A stretch of DNA of 64,000 nucleotides from assembly GCF_000182745.2 (NCBI RefSeq), contig NC_016027.1, positions 3,072,819 to 3,136,818 on the forward strand, read 5' to 3'. The notes under the pieces were generated by a model, which was not told the DNA's origin, ran no database searches, and saw only the letters and a list, made by a program, of their open reading frames with translations. Origin of the DNA: Komagataeibacter medellinensis NBRC 3288. Its GTDB lineage: Bacteria > Pseudomonadota > Alphaproteobacteria > Acetobacterales > Acetobacteraceae. The translations under genes were made by a program, and so were the position numbers. Shown here one piece after another: positions 34,712 to 43,951 of the stretch (position 1 is its first letter; every line of letters begins with the position of its first letter).

Positions 34712-36082
34712 ATGAAGGTCAGGCAGTTGCGGTGCAACGGCACGGTGGGGCGTTGTCTGTCGTGGGGACCCGTCGGTGTAATGGTGCTGGGGATTGGGCT
34801 GCATGCGGGCAAGGCGCATGCACAGTTGATCCAGCAGCTTTTTCCTTCTGATGTGCCGGGGTATGCCACGGACATGACCGGCTCGGTTGTGACCCGCCAG
34901 ATGATGGGCCAGCAGAGCGACGGCATCGGACTGGGCAGCTGGCTTTTGCGCCCGACGGCATCGGAAAACGTGGGCTACAACACCAACACGCTGGGTATTC
35001 CTGGTTCGGGTAGCCCGGCAGTGCAGACTTCGGCCAATGTCAGCGCCAATTCACGCTGGCGCCGGCATGCGCTGGGGGCTTCGGTGGGGATGGATGATCA
35101 CCGCTATCCCACCCAGTCCATTGCCAGCTACACCAACTGGCATGGCAGCATTGGTGGATCGCTCAACCTGGGGCATGACACGCTCAGCGCTGCTTTTTCG
35201 CATTATCAGTATCACCTTTCCGCAACCAATCTGGGTGTGTACGGCGTGGTCTATCCCGTGCCCTACCAGGTCAATGACGGGCGCCTGACCTATACCAAGG
35301 TGTTCGGGCGCTTCAGCCTCATCCCCGCCTTCGATTATCAGGACTTTTCGTTCGGGACCGCACCGGGGCCGATTTCCATTGATTACGGCACCATCAGCCA
35401 CAAGGTGGAAACGGGGTCGCTGACCTCGCGCTTCGCGTTCTCGCCGGGCAACTCGGCTGTTGTTGTGCTGCGCGGTTCCGCCGCCCAGTATGATGCGGCG
35501 GTCCAGGCATCGACCAACAACTATGCCGATGGGGCGGGGTTTGTCGGGGTGGATTTTCGCAGCGGGCAGGTCTGGCAGTATCGCCTGCTGGTGGGTGGTG
35601 AGACGCGCAGCTTCGCCAATGGCTACAGCCCGCCGGTCAGCACGCCTACGTTTGAGGTCAATGTATCGTGGATGCCGCGCAGGATCGATACGGTCAACCT
35701 GACGGCAGGCCGCCACCTGAGCGACCCCGAAACCCCCTTTGCCCGTAACCAGGTCATTACCGACGTGCGCCTGCAATGGGACCATGAACTGCGCCATAAC
35801 GTATTCCTGCGCGCTTATGGCGAGTTCGGGGAGAGTGATACCCAGTCCGCAACACAGCTTGCCGATGCCACCACAACACTGACGGGCAGTCGGCTGCAAA
35901 AGCAGATCCATTTCGGCGGATCGGTCTTCTGGAACATTGATCGCCATATCCGTGCGTCCCTTACCTATAACTATGTCAATAACGCTACATCGGGCGGAAA
36001 CGTGAATTATCTGAACATCCCCGGACGCCTTTCGACGTTTACAAGCAATACGGTACTATTGGGCTTTTCCTTCTCTGGCTAG
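34712..36082 (+). CDS. outer-membrane beta-barrel protein of the exopolysaccharide locus
   Basis: A 456-residue exported protein with a signal peptide (VMVLGIGLHAGKAHA, cleavage near residue 37) and a mature part of alternating beta strands ending in a hydrophobic/aromatic C-terminal strand (TVLLGFSFSG), typical of an outer-membrane barrel. It resembles the BBP2/'exopolysaccharide beta-barrel' proteins found in Gum- and Vps-type loci. No sequence motif defines a catalytic role. It lies between the flippase and the GumB-like lipoprotein, so a part in secretion through the outer membrane is likely. Confidence 0.75.
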   Translation: MKVRQLRCNGTVGRCLSWGPVGVMVLGIGLHAGKAHAQLIQQLFPSDVPGYATDMTGSVVTRQMMGQQSDGIGLGSWLLRPTASENVGYNTNTLGIPGSGSPAVQTSANVSANSRWRRHALGASVGMDDHRYPTQSIASYTNWHGSIGGSLNLGHDTLSAAFSHYQYHLSATNLGVYGVVYPVPYQVNDGRLTYTKVFGRFSLIPAFDYQDFSFGTAPGPISIDYGTISHKVETGSLTSRFAFSPGNSAVVVLRGSAAQYDAAVQASTNNYADGAGFVGVDFRSGQVWQYRLLVGGETRSFANGYSPPVSTPTFEVNVSWMPRRIDTVNLTAGRHLSDPETPFARNQVITDVRLQWDHELRHNVFLRAYGEFGESDTQSATQLADATTTLTGSRLQKQIHFGGSVFWNIDRHIRASLTYNYVNNATSGGNVNYLNIPGRLSTFTSNTVLLGFSFSG

Positions 36083-36143
36083 GGAGAGGCCCGTCGAGCC
36101 AACAGAACGGGGAAAGTCGCATTACAATGATTTGGGAGTGGCC

Positions 36144-36734
36144 ATGTTTGCAATGATACGGAGTACGTGTCGGCCTGGAATGATGCAGGCAGTCGCCGCT
36201 GCAACCCTGCTGGCACTGGGTTCATGTGCATCGGCGCGGGAACAGTCCTTCGCACCGGTTGATACGCGCGCCTACCATCTGGGGCCGGGTGATCAGGTGC
36301 GCGTCATTACCTATAACGACCCGCAGTTGAGCAATACCTTTACCGTCAGTGACAACGGCAACATCGACTTTCCATTACTGGGTGTGGTGTCAGCGGCAGG
36401 GGCTGCGCCACGCGATCTGGCGCAGCGCATTTCCTCCAGTCTGGAAAGCAAGGGTATCCTGTTTCAGCCCAGTGTTTCGGTGGAGGTGGCGCAGTACCGG
36501 CCCATCTATATCCTCGGTGAGGTCAATCATCCGGGGCAGTATCCTTACCAGCCGGGCATGACCATGCTCACGGCGGTTGCACTGGCGGGCGGGTTTACCT
36601 ACCGCGCCATCACCGCACATGCGACCGATGTGCGCCATGAAAACCTGAACAATCCCGCGCATGAAGGCCGTATCACGCGTGAGACTGAACTGCTGCCCGG
36701 TGATGTCGTAACGATTGGCGAAAGATTTTTCTAA
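36144..36734 (+). CDS. GumB/Wza-like polysaccharide export lipoprotein
   Basis: Outer-membrane polysaccharide export protein of the small GumB type (196 residues). The ATG at 36144 has GGGAG five bases upstream; a TTG four codons earlier is unlikely. The signal sequence ends in the lipobox LGSC, so the mature N-terminus is a lipidated cysteine. The poly-export domain is visible as YHLGPGDQVRVITYNDP, VSDNGNIDFPLLGVV, QRISSSLESKGI and PSVSVEVAQYRPIYILGEV, followed by a SLBB-like segment NHPGQYPYQPGMTMLTAVALAGGF. It lacks the C-terminal transmembrane helix of full Wza, so the adjacent barrel protein may supply the pore. Confidence 0.9.
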   Translation: MFAMIRSTCRPGMMQAVAAATLLALGSCASAREQSFAPVDTRAYHLGPGDQVRVITYNDPQLSNTFTVSDNGNIDFPLLGVVSAAGAAPRDLAQRISSSLESKGILFQPSVSVEVAQYRPIYILGEVNHPGQYPYQPGMTMLTAVALAGGFTYRAITAHATDVRHENLNNPAHEGRITRETELLPGDVVTIGERFF

Positions 36735-36765
36735 AACCTGAACCAATATGCAACAAGGGGATAAC

Positions 36766-37917
36766 ATGCCCAGGGCCCGTTCCATCCCCAGCCTGACCGG
36801 TGTGCGCGGTGTTGCGGCGCTATGGGTGTTCATGACCCATTTCTACGGTCTTGCTGCTGATATGCTGCACCAGCCGTGGCTGATGCACTCGCTGTTCCTG
36901 TTCAACGGTTTTCGCGGGGTTGACCTGTTTTTCGTGCTGTCGGGTTTTATCCTCATGCATGTGCATGAGGGGCAGTTCACGCAGTTACGCTGGCCTGTCA
37001 TCCGCGATTTCTTTATTGTCCGGTTTTTTCGTGTCTATCCCTTAAATACTTTTGTTCTGCTTGCCCTGGTGCCTCTTGTACTGCTTGCGCCGGGTTATGT
37101 GGCCATGCAGCGCCATTACACCGATCCTGCCTTTGCCTACCGCGCGCATAACTTGTCCATTCCCGGTTTTGTCCAGACCCTGCTGCTTGTGCAGACCTGG
37201 ACTGTGCTGAAACTGGGGGAGTGGAACATCGTATCATGGACCTTGAGCGCGGAAGTGCTGGGTTATATCGCGTTCCCGCTGCTTGCCATGGCGGCCATGC
37301 GCATTGCAAGCGTACGCCATGCCGTGATGCTGTGCGTGGCCAGTCTTGGCACGCTGGTGGTCATTCTGTTTGCCTGCCATCATGCCAATAACAACCCGAC
37401 CGGCACGTTTGGCGCCATTCGCATGTTCTTCTGCTTTGCTGCGGGGATTGTACTGTATCGTGCCTACCACCTTGCCCCGCAGGATACGGAGCGCTACGGG
37501 GCGGCCATTACAATGGGGGCCGTTGCCTTCATTGTCCTGACACTGTTCTTTCCGGTGCTGCCGGTGTGTGATGTATTCGGTTTCACGGCCCTTGTGTTTG
37601 GCTTGGCTTACCAGCGTGGGGTCATCAATACGGTCCTGTCATCCGGGCCGGTCATGTGGCTGGGGCGGATATCGTTCTCGTTCTATCTGACGCATTACCT
37701 GATTATCGGCATCCTGTCCTGGGCCATGGGTGAATGGTTGCGTAACCTGGGTTTTATCGGCGGTATGGCAGCAACGATGGCAATATTTGCCCTGTGCCTG
37801 CTGACGGGTACGGTGTGCTACCATCTGGTTGAACGGCCATCGCAGCGTCTGGGTCGGCGTGTCATGCAGTGGCTTGAGGCGCGTGATGCCCATGCCAGCG
37901 CGCAACGGGCGGCATGA
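36766..37917 (+). CDS. acyltransferase family 3 (GumF/GumG-like) membrane protein
   Basis: Second O-acyltransferase of the locus, 383 residues from the ATG at 36766 (AAGGGG upstream). Marks: IPSLTGVRGVAALWVFMTHFY (catalytic His region), FRGVDLFFVLSGFILMH, DFFIVRFFRVYPLNTFVL, WNIVSWTLSAEVLGYIAFPL, and LGRISFSFYLTHYLIIGIL. About ten membrane segments. It is the last gene of the core operon, 31 bases after the GumB-like gene. It is a different subgroup from the enzyme at 17937-19118, consistent with acetylation at two positions. Confidence 0.88.
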   Translation: MPRARSIPSLTGVRGVAALWVFMTHFYGLAADMLHQPWLMHSLFLFNGFRGVDLFFVLSGFILMHVHEGQFTQLRWPVIRDFFIVRFFRVYPLNTFVLLALVPLVLLAPGYVAMQRHYTDPAFAYRAHNLSIPGFVQTLLLVQTWTVLKLGEWNIVSWTLSAEVLGYIAFPLLAMAAMRIASVRHAVMLCVASLGTLVVILFACHHANNNPTGTFGAIRMFFCFAAGIVLYRAYHLAPQDTERYGAAITMGAVAFIVLTLFFPVLPVCDVFGFTALVFGLAYQRGVINTVLSSGPVMWLGRISFSFYLTHYLIIGILSWAMGEWLRNLGFIGGMAATMAIFALCLLTGTVCYHLVERPSQRLGRRVMQWLEARDAHASAQRAA

Positions 37918-38158
37918 ACGTTTTATTGAGGTACTCCTGCTACATCCCTCATACGTTACCGTTTTGAGCGACCAGGAGCACGATGCCCATATTTCTGACA
38001 CACACAAGACATATTGCAGTTTTATAATAGTAAGGTGCTTTTATATTGCAGGTTTGCCTGTCGTTACTCGGCCCGGCCCTGATCGGCAACGGTCCCGCTC
38101 CCCTGTCATGCGCGGGTGGGGCAACGTGTAACGGCACCAGGGAGGAAGGAAGCAAGGA

Positions 38159-39235
38159 ATGCGTATACTGATAACGGGCGGGTGCGGGTTCATCGGCTCG
38201 GCGGTCGTGCGGCACCTGATCAGCCAGACCGCGCATGAAGTCCTGAATGTGGATGCCCTGACCTATGCGGCCAGCAAGCAGTCTACGCAGATGGCAACCG
38301 ATAGTAGCCGCTACCGGCTGGACGTTGCCGATATTACGGATGCCGACGCCATGGACCGCATCTTTACTGCCTTTGAGCCTGATGCCGTCATGCATCTGGC
38401 CGCGGAAAGCCATGTTGACCGCTCAATTGACGGGCCTGGTACTTTTATCAACACAAATGTTGTTGGCACCTATACCCTGCTTGAAGCCGCGCGGCGCTGG
38501 TGGTCAGGGCTGGATGCGGCGCGGCAGAAGGCCTTTCGCTTCCATCACATTTCCACCGATGAGGTGTTCGGGGCACTCCAGCCCGGCGATCCACCCTTTA
38601 CCGAACAGACCCCCTATGACCCGCGCAGCCCTTATTCAGCCAGCAAGGCCTCATCCGATCATCTGGTGCGGGCATGGTACCATACTTACGGGCTACCCAC
38701 GTTTGTCACCAATACCACAAACAATTATGGCCCCTGGCACTTCCCCGAAAAGCTGATCCCCCTTGTCACCATAAACGCCATCGAAGGTCAGGAACTGCCG
38801 GTCTATGGTGCCGGGCAGAACGTGCGGGACTGGTTGTTCGTGGAAGACCATGCCGAGGCACTGGTGCGCGCGGTGGAACGCGGCCAACCGGGCGAGACCT
38901 ATGCCATAGGGGCGCGCCAGCCGCGTACCAATATGGAAGTGGTGCAGGCGATCTGTGGCATTCTTGATGAATTGCAGCCCGACCCGGCAGGCCCCCATGC
39001 GCGCCTGATCCGGCATGTAACGGACCGGCCGGGTCATGATTTCCGCTACGAGATCGATCCATCCCATGCCGAGCAGGCACTGGAGTGGCGCGCACGGCAT
39101 GATTTTGAACACGGTATCCGCCGTACCGTGCAGTGGTACCTTGATAACCGGGACTGGTGGGAAGCCATCCGCGCCGCACGCTACAGTGGGCAGCGTTTGG
39201 GGCAGGCAGGAAAGACGATGGGAACAGCAGCATGA
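38159..39235 (+). CDS. rfbB: dTDP-glucose 4,6-dehydratase
   Basis: Second step of dTDP-rhamnose synthesis, 358 residues. Extended SDR features: [51 protein letters not shown] with the catalytic Asp/Glu, the [20 protein letters not shown] segment holding the catalytic Tyr/Lys, [15 protein letters not shown], and [23 protein letters not shown] precedes the ATG. The 241-base gap before it contains a TATAAT at 38023-38028 but no well-spaced -35. It overlaps rfbA by four bases. Confidence 0.95.
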   Translation: MRILITGGCGFIGSAVVRHLISQTAHEVLNVDALTYAASKQSTQMATDSSRYRLDVADITDADAMDRIFTAFEPDAVMHLAAESHVDRSIDGPGTFINTNVVGTYTLLEAARRWWSGLDAARQKAFRFHHISTDEVFGALQPGDPPFTEQTPYDPRSPYSASKASSDHLVRAWYHTYGLPTFVTNTTNNYGPWHFPEKLIPLVTINAIEGQELPVYGAGQNVRDWLFVEDHAEALVRAVERGQPGETYAIGARQPRTNMEVVQAICGILDELQPDPAGPHARLIRHVTDRPGHDFRYEIDPSHAEQALEWRARHDFEHGIRRTVQWYLDNRDWWEAIRAARYSGQRLGQAGKTMGTAA

Positions 39236-40131
39236 ACGAAAACACACCCCGGAAGCCGACTAAGGGTATCCTGCTTGCAGGTGGGTCGGGCACGCGGTTG
39301 CATCCGATGACACTGGCGGTCAGCAAGCAGTTGCTACCGGTTTATGACAAGCCGATGATCTTCTACCCGCTTTCCACCCTCATGCTGGCGGGCATACGGG
39401 ATATTATGATCATCTCCACCCCGGCTGACCTGCCGCAGTTCCGGCGCCTGTTGGGTGACGGGTCGGATATGGGCGTTACCTTCACTTACCGTGAACAACC
39501 ATCGCCCGATGGCATTGCGCAAGCCTTCGTCATAGCCGATGACTGGCTGGATGATGCGCCCTGTGGGCTGGTGCTGGGCGATAACCTGATCTTCGCCGAC
39601 CATCTGGGCAAGCAGATGCGCGCCGCCGCAACCCGCCCTGTGGGGGCTACGGTCTTTGCCTATCAGGTGCGTGATCCCGAGCGTTATGGCGTGGTCAGCT
39701 TTGGCGAGGATGGTCATGCGCACGATATTGTCGAAAAACCCACCGATCCTGAATCCAACTGGGCCGTAACGGGCCTGTATTTCTATGACAGCAAGGTGCG
39801 CGAATATGCGCGCAGCCTCAGGCCCTCGGCGCGGGGGGAACTGGAAATTACCGATCTGAACCGGATATACCTGCAAAAGGGTCATCTGCATGTGCAGCGC
39901 CTTGGGCGTGGCTGTGCGTGGCTTGATGCCGGCATGCCTGACAGCCTGATGGAGGCCGGGCAGTTCGTGAACACCATCCAGTCCCGGCAGGGGCTGCTGG
40001 TCGGTTCCCCGCACGAGGTCGCGTTCCGCATGGGCTTTATCGATGCCGCCCAACTGAAAGCCTATGCCCAGCGCATGATCAAGACCGAACTGGGGCGCAT
40101 TCTGATGGAGATCGCCACGGGTGAATTCTGA
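39232..40131 (+). CDS. rfbA: glucose-1-phosphate thymidylyltransferase
   Basis: First step of the dTDP-rhamnose pathway: dTTP + Glc-1-P to dTDP-glucose. 299 residues. Marks: [73 protein letters not shown]-like [36 protein letters not shown] and [17 protein letters not shown]. The ATG overlaps the rfbB stop. With rfbC and rfbD on the other side of the locus, the pathway is complete in the window. Confidence 0.95.
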   Translation: MNENTPRKPTKGILLAGGSGTRLHPMTLAVSKQLLPVYDKPMIFYPLSTLMLAGIRDIMIISTPADLPQFRRLLGDGSDMGVTFTYREQPSPDGIAQAFVIADDWLDDAPCGLVLGDNLIFADHLGKQMRAAATRPVGATVFAYQVRDPERYGVVSFGEDGHAHDIVEKPTDPESNWAVTGLYFYDSKVREYARSLRPSARGELEITDLNRIYLQKGHLHVQRLGRGCAWLDAGMPDSLMEAGQFVNTIQSRQGLLVGSPHEVAFRMGFIDAAQLKAYAQRMIKTELGRILMEIATGEF

Positions 40132-40286
40132 ACGCCTGTCCTGCTTCCTGTTTTTCAGAATGGCAGGGTTGCCCGCCGACAGCATCATAAAACGGTAATG
40201 TCGGGGTTGGATCAGTGTTGCCTGCTTATGGATGGGGCAGGGTTTTCCTGTTGAGTTCACAAGATTCGGATATCAAGGAGAGCATG

Positions 40287-41057
40287 ATGGGACGTGTATC
40301 GGCAAAAGTAGCTCTGGTTACGGGGGCAGCACTGGGCATTGGCAAGGCAACGGCCCTGCTGCTTGCCCGTGAGGGCGCGAAAGTGGTCGTTGCTGACATG
40401 AAGGAGCAGGAAGGCCATGCCGTGGTGGCCGAAATCGAAGCAGCAGGCGGCGAAGCCCTGTTCGTGTCCCTCAACGTAACGGTGGAGGAAGACTGGAGCA
40501 AGGCCATGACCGCGATCAAGGCCCGCTTCGGGCGGCTGGACATTGCGGTCAACAATGCCGGTATTGCCTATACCGGTACGGTGGAGTCAACCAGCCTGGC
40601 GGATTGGCGGCGTGTGCAGGCGGTCAATCTTGATGGTGTGTTCCTGGGAACCCGTTACGCCGTGGAGGCTATGAAGCCGCAGGGCGGGGGATCGATCATC
40701 AACCTTTCATCCATTGAAGGGCTGGTGGGCGATCCGACCCTTGCCGCCTACAATGCCAGCAAGGGGGGTGTCCGGCTGTTCACCAAGTCCGCCGCCCTGC
40801 ATTGCGCGCGTTCAGGTTACAGGATCCGGGTTAATTCCGTCCATCCCGGTTATATCTGGACCCCCATGGTCCAGGGCCTGACAGCCGATACGCCAGACCA
40901 GGAGGCCGCCCGGCAGAAGCTGATTGACCTGCACCCGCTTGGTCATTTGGGAGAGGCGGATGATATTGCCTATGGCATCCTGTTCCTTGCCTCGGATGAA
41001 TCCAAGTTCATGACCGGCAGCGAACTGGTCATTGATGGTGGCTATACCGCGCAGTAA
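40287..41057 (+). CDS. short-chain dehydrogenase/reductase, R-specific alcohol dehydrogenase type
   Basis: A 256-residue classical SDR. AAGGAG six bases upstream supports the ATG at 40287. It shows ALVTGAALGIGKATALLLA, DMKEQ after strand 2 (NAD-preferring acidic residue), DIAVNNAGIAYTG, NLSSIEGLVGDPTLAAYNASKGG (Ser, Tyr and Lys of the active site) and the C-terminus SELVIDGGYTAQ. The SSIEG-VGDP segment, NASKGGVR and terminal GGYTAQ are like the R-specific alcohol dehydrogenase of Lactobacillus brevis, so a ketone/secondary-alcohol reduction role is likely. It is a single gene with its own terminator. Confidence 0.88.
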   Translation: MGRVSAKVALVTGAALGIGKATALLLAREGAKVVVADMKEQEGHAVVAEIEAAGGEALFVSLNVTVEEDWSKAMTAIKARFGRLDIAVNNAGIAYTGTVESTSLADWRRVQAVNLDGVFLGTRYAVEAMKPQGGGSIINLSSIEGLVGDPTLAAYNASKGGVRLFTKSAALHCARSGYRIRVNSVHPGYIWTPMVQGLTADTPDQEAARQKLIDLHPLGHLGEADDIAYGILFLASDESKFMTGSELVIDGGYTAQ

Positions 41058-41084
41058 CGCATTTGCGCGATAAAAGGCATGAAA

Positions 41085-41125
41085 GAACCCGACATGGCCC
41101 CTGGCTGTGCCGGGTTCCTGTCTTT
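41085..41125. terminator. terminator between convergent genes
   Basis: Long stem pairing 41085-41099 with 41103-41117 (outer GAACCCG/CGGGTTC, one mismatch and two G-T pairs) followed by CTGTCTTTT on the plus strand. It separates the dehydrogenase from the converging hypothetical gene and could serve both. Confidence 0.7.
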
Positions 41126-41140
41126 TGGCCATTCTGTTCA

Positions 41141-42127
41141 TCAGGGGCAGCGGCGGGGTATGTAGGAGACCACGCGGTCCAGCAGAATATCCATTTCGGG
41201 TCGAGCTATGGGGTCCATGCAGGTGGCAACATAAGCCCGGGCGCGCTGCTTGATCATGTTGGCCGAGCGCAGGTTGATGGCAAGCATATCACTTTCCTCA
41301 ATCAGGTCCGCAACCGTCATGTGCCGCTCAAAGGCCGTACGTGAAAGTTCAAAGGCCAATCGCTCCACAATGGTCTTCATTTCCGCCTTCCCAAAAGTGG
41401 AGTGGCAGTTCTGCCATTGGGTATGGGCCTGTGCATAAAGCCGGATGAGGGGTAACCGGCCACTGCGGTGAAAATGCTGCTGGTGCCATCCTCGTGCCCA
41501 TAGATGTTCGCGCTGGGCGGTCCTGTATTCGTGCAGGTCAGTATTGTCATCACGGATCAGGGCCTGCATGGCCTGCGCCGCCAGCCAGGCTGATGTAAAA
41601 TCCGGGTGGGGCTCCTCGTTCCATAACGGTTCGGCCCCGGCGGAACCGGTGGCAAAACGGAAGTTACGCTGCCCGTCCACGCCATACAGGACGGATATGC
41701 CCGCTATAGCCTCCGTATCACGTCCCAGCACAAGGATATGCCCGCCGTCGCCTGCATGCATGTAGCGCTGGAGGGTGAACAGGTCGAACAGGGCCTCGTC
41801 CTGCGCTACGCGTTCGGTATGGGCTTTTACATAAGTCAGGAAAAGCGGGTTGCGTGTGCCAACAACCCCACGGGGGCAGAAATCAAAGCGCCACCAGCGC
41901 GACATCTTGACCAGGTGGAACGCCAGCGCGTTGCGCAGGTGTGTCAGTTCCGGTGAATGTATGCCCCCGTTGCACAGGGCCTGTACATCGCGAAAGCGCC
42001 CGGACAGCATGTTGATCTGCCGGGCAAAGGGGCGGTTGGGGTCAAGGTAGCGGAGGAACCGGGTGGGGGCGGAATGTGCAAGGTGCCAGTCGGCCGAGCA
42101 TCCTGTTGTTTCACTCATGATGGACAT
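41141..42127 (-). CDS. protein of unknown function, divergent from dps
   Basis: A 328-residue soluble protein with no family I can name. The ATG at 42127 (GCAGGGATC upstream) or 42118 is the likely start; the longer frame has no ribosome site. It has no signal peptide or membrane helix, and is rich in His, Arg and Trp (for example HLVKMSRWWRFDFCP, HILVLGRDTEAIAGISVLYG, NFRFATGSAG). A mixed alpha/beta N-terminal part is followed by a helical C-terminal part (KTIVERLAFELSRTAFERH). It shares its upstream region with dps, including a Fur-like box, so an iron or redox-stress link is possible. Confidence 0.6.
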   Translation of the reverse strand: MSIMSETTGCSADWHLAHSAPTRFLRYLDPNRPFARQINMLSGRFRDVQALCNGGIHSPELTHLRNALAFHLVKMSRWWRFDFCPRGVVGTRNPLFLTYVKAHTERVAQDEALFDLFTLQRYMHAGDGGHILVLGRDTEAIAGISVLYGVDGQRNFRFATGSAGAEPLWNEEPHPDFTSAWLAAQAMQALIRDDNTDLHEYRTAQREHLWARGWHQQHFHRSGRLPLIRLYAQAHTQWQNCHSTFGKAEMKTIVERLAFELSRTAFERHMTVADLIEESDMLAINLRSANMIKQRARAYVATCMDPIARPEMDILLDRVVSYIPRRCP

Positions 42128-42259
42128 GATCCCTGCATGAAAAAAAGAAGAGCGGCATCGCCATGCATGCTGGCGATGCCGCATGAGTTTTCACGGCCTG
42201 GTGCTGGGAAATCGACGGTTGGGAAACTGTCTAGGAATGCCGTGAGTGTTTTTTTTATA

Positions 42260-42282
42260 TTGCAAACGAATATCAATTGCAA
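42260..42282. promoter_or_regulatory. Fur-like box in the 329-base dps divergent region
   Basis: The inverted repeat TTGCAA (42260-42265), 11 bases, TTGCAA (42277-42282) has the layout of proteobacterial Fur-family sites; the inner bases ACGAATATCAA keep most of the expected TGA..TATCA symmetry. It is about 175 bases before dps and 133 bases before the divergent unknown gene. The rest of 42128-42456 holds an AT-rich patch at 42250-42300 and no gene that I can support. Binding by Fur, Mur or a relative is inferred. Confidence 0.55.
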
Positions 42283-42456
42283 CTACAAAAATACAAAGCC
42301 ATCGCGTACCAACGCAGGGCAGCGATCACGCCCATGCAACTTGCGGGTGGAGGTGCGTTAAGCATGCATATGCCAGACGCAGGTCCTTACCGGCGGGATC
42401 ATGGCAGTGTCCGTGTACCCGGTTTTCAGGTCAGTTACAGTATAGTGGAGATAATG

Positions 42457-43005
42457 ATGGTAAACAGGAAGGCAGCGGAAAAAGAAGCGGGCCGGGCGCA
42501 TGTCCAGACCTATCTGGGCACGCCTACAGACCTGAAGCACGAGGCCGTGCGGGAGATTGCGGCCGGCCTGAAAGTGGCGCTGGCAGATGTTTTCGCGCTG
42601 TATATCAAGACCAAGAATTTCCACTGGCACATGAGTGGCCGGCATTTCCGCGACTATCACCTGCTGCTGGACGAACAGGGCGAGCAGATCTTCGCCATGA
42701 CCGACCCCATGGCCGAACGTGCGCGCAAGATCGGGGGCAATACACTGCATTCCGTGGGTGAAATTGCCCGCCTGACCGCAGTGGCCGATAACGATGCCGA
42801 ATACGTAACACCCGAGAACATGCTGGCCGAACTGCGTGAGGATAATCTTGCCCTGACCGCCCGCCTGCGCGCGGTGCATGCGTTATGTGACGAAGGCAAT
42901 GATGTGGCGACCGCCAGCCTGCTGGAGAACTGGATTGACGAGACCGAACGCCGGACGTGGTTCCTGTTTGAGGCGACCCGTCCGGCCTTTGGCCGCAATG
43001 ACTGA
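42457..43005 (+). CDS. dps: Dps, DNA-binding ferritin-like protein
   Basis: Dodecameric ferritin-like protein that stores iron and protects DNA from peroxide. 182 residues from the ATG at 42457 (GTGGAG six bases upstream); a longer frame is not needed. Ferroxidase residues are visible in NFHWHMSGRHFRDYHLLLDE (His, His, Asp and Glu ligands) and in FAMTDPMAERARKIGG. The N-terminal tail has several Lys/Arg (NRKAAEKEAGR), suited to DNA binding. A Fur-like box upstream suggests iron control. It is followed by a copy of the dispersed repeat. Confidence 0.93.
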   Translation: MVNRKAAEKEAGRAHVQTYLGTPTDLKHEAVREIAAGLKVALADVFALYIKTKNFHWHMSGRHFRDYHLLLDEQGEQIFAMTDPMAERARKIGGNTLHSVGEIARLTAVADNDAEYVTPENMLAELREDNLALTARLRAVHALCDEGNDVATASLLENWIDETERRTWFLFEATRPAFGRND

Positions 43006-43020
43006 AGAACTGAGAAAGAA

Positions 43021-43102
43021 TAAAAGGTCTTGGATGCCGCCTTTTTTCAAAAAGGCGGATTTTTTTAAGCTTTTGAGAAAAGCTTCACCAAAAATTTTCT
43101 CT
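43021..43102 (+). repeat. dispersed two-hairpin intergenic repeat, copy B
   Basis: Hairpin 1: CCGCCTTTTT (43037-43046) and AAAAAGGCGG (43049-43058), a perfect ten-base stem. Hairpin 2: AAGCTTTT (43067-43074) and AAAAGCTT (43078-43085). The tail CACCAAAAATTTTCT follows. It lies between dps and the converging TIM-barrel gene, the same arrangement as copies A and C. Confidence 0.72.
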
Positions 43103-43120
43103 GTTCAGTAGTCCGTATGT

Positions 43121-43951
43121 TCAGCGTGTCATGGCCTTGAAATTGCGCGTCTGTTCGGTCAGGGCTACCTCGACCGGCAGACGTTCCATGCTGGAAGCAC
43201 CATAAAAACCGTGGCAGTCCGGGCAGGCGGAGAGCACTTTCTGCGCATCCGCCGGCATGGCGATTGGGCCGCCATGGCACAGGGTGATGATGTCGGGGCG
43301 CACGCTGCGCGCGGCCTCGATAATCTGGTTGATGCGCGTAATCGCGTCTTCCAATGTGAACGCGGTTTCCGCACCGATGGCCCCACCCGTGGTCAGGCCC
43401 ATATGCGCCACCAGCACATCGGCGCCAGCTTTGGCCATATCCACTGCTTCCGCCTCGTTGAATACGTAGGGCGTGGTCAGCAGGTCCTTGTGGCGCGCGC
43501 GGGCCACCACATCCACTTCCATGCTGTAGCTCATGCCGGTTTCTTCCAGGTTCTTGCGGAAAGTGCCGTCAATCAGTCCCACGGTCGGGAAGTTCTGGAT
43601 GCCTGAAAAGCCCACACGCTTTACGTCATCAAGAAATACATCAAAATCCACGAACGGGTCGGTGCCGTTCACACCTGCCATGACCGGAATATGCGGCACC
43701 ACAGGCAGGACCTCGCGCGCCATATCCATCACGATCTGGTTGGCGTTGCCATAGGCCAGCAACCCGGCCAGCGAGCCGCGCCCGGCCATACGGTAGCGAC
43801 CGGAATTATAGATCACGATCAGGTCGATCCCGCCCGCTGCCTCGCACTTGGCGGAAAGGCCGGTACCGGCACCGCCGCCTATAATGGGTTTGCGTTCAGC
43901 GATCAGGGTGCGGAATTTTGCAAGGATGTCACTGCGGGGGATGCGGGGCAT
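43121..43951 (-). CDS. phosphoenolpyruvate-hydrolase-like TIM-barrel protein
   Basis: A 276-residue protein from the ATG at 43951 (AAGGAGAA upstream). It belongs to the PEP mutase/hydrolase-like TIM-barrel group: [101 protein letters not shown] and [15 protein letters not shown]. The reaction is not known. Its 5' end overlaps the UPF0261 gene by 23 bases. In tomato Tm-1 the same two domains are one chain, so the two products probably act together. It is the last gene of a five-gene minus-strand run. Confidence 0.82.
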   Translation of the reverse strand: MPRIPRSDILAKFRTLIAERKPIIGGGAGTGLSAKCEAAGGIDLIVIYNSGRYRMAGRGSLAGLLAYGNANQIVMDMAREVLPVVPHIPVMAGVNGTDPFVDFDVFLDDVKRVGFSGIQNFPTVGLIDGTFRKNLEETGMSYSMEVDVVARARHKDLLTTPYVFNEAEAVDMAKAGADVLVAHMGLTTGGAIGAETAFTLEDAITRINQIIEAARSVRPDIITLCHGGPIAMPADAQKVLSACPDCHGFYGASSMERLPVEVALTEQTRNFKAMTR

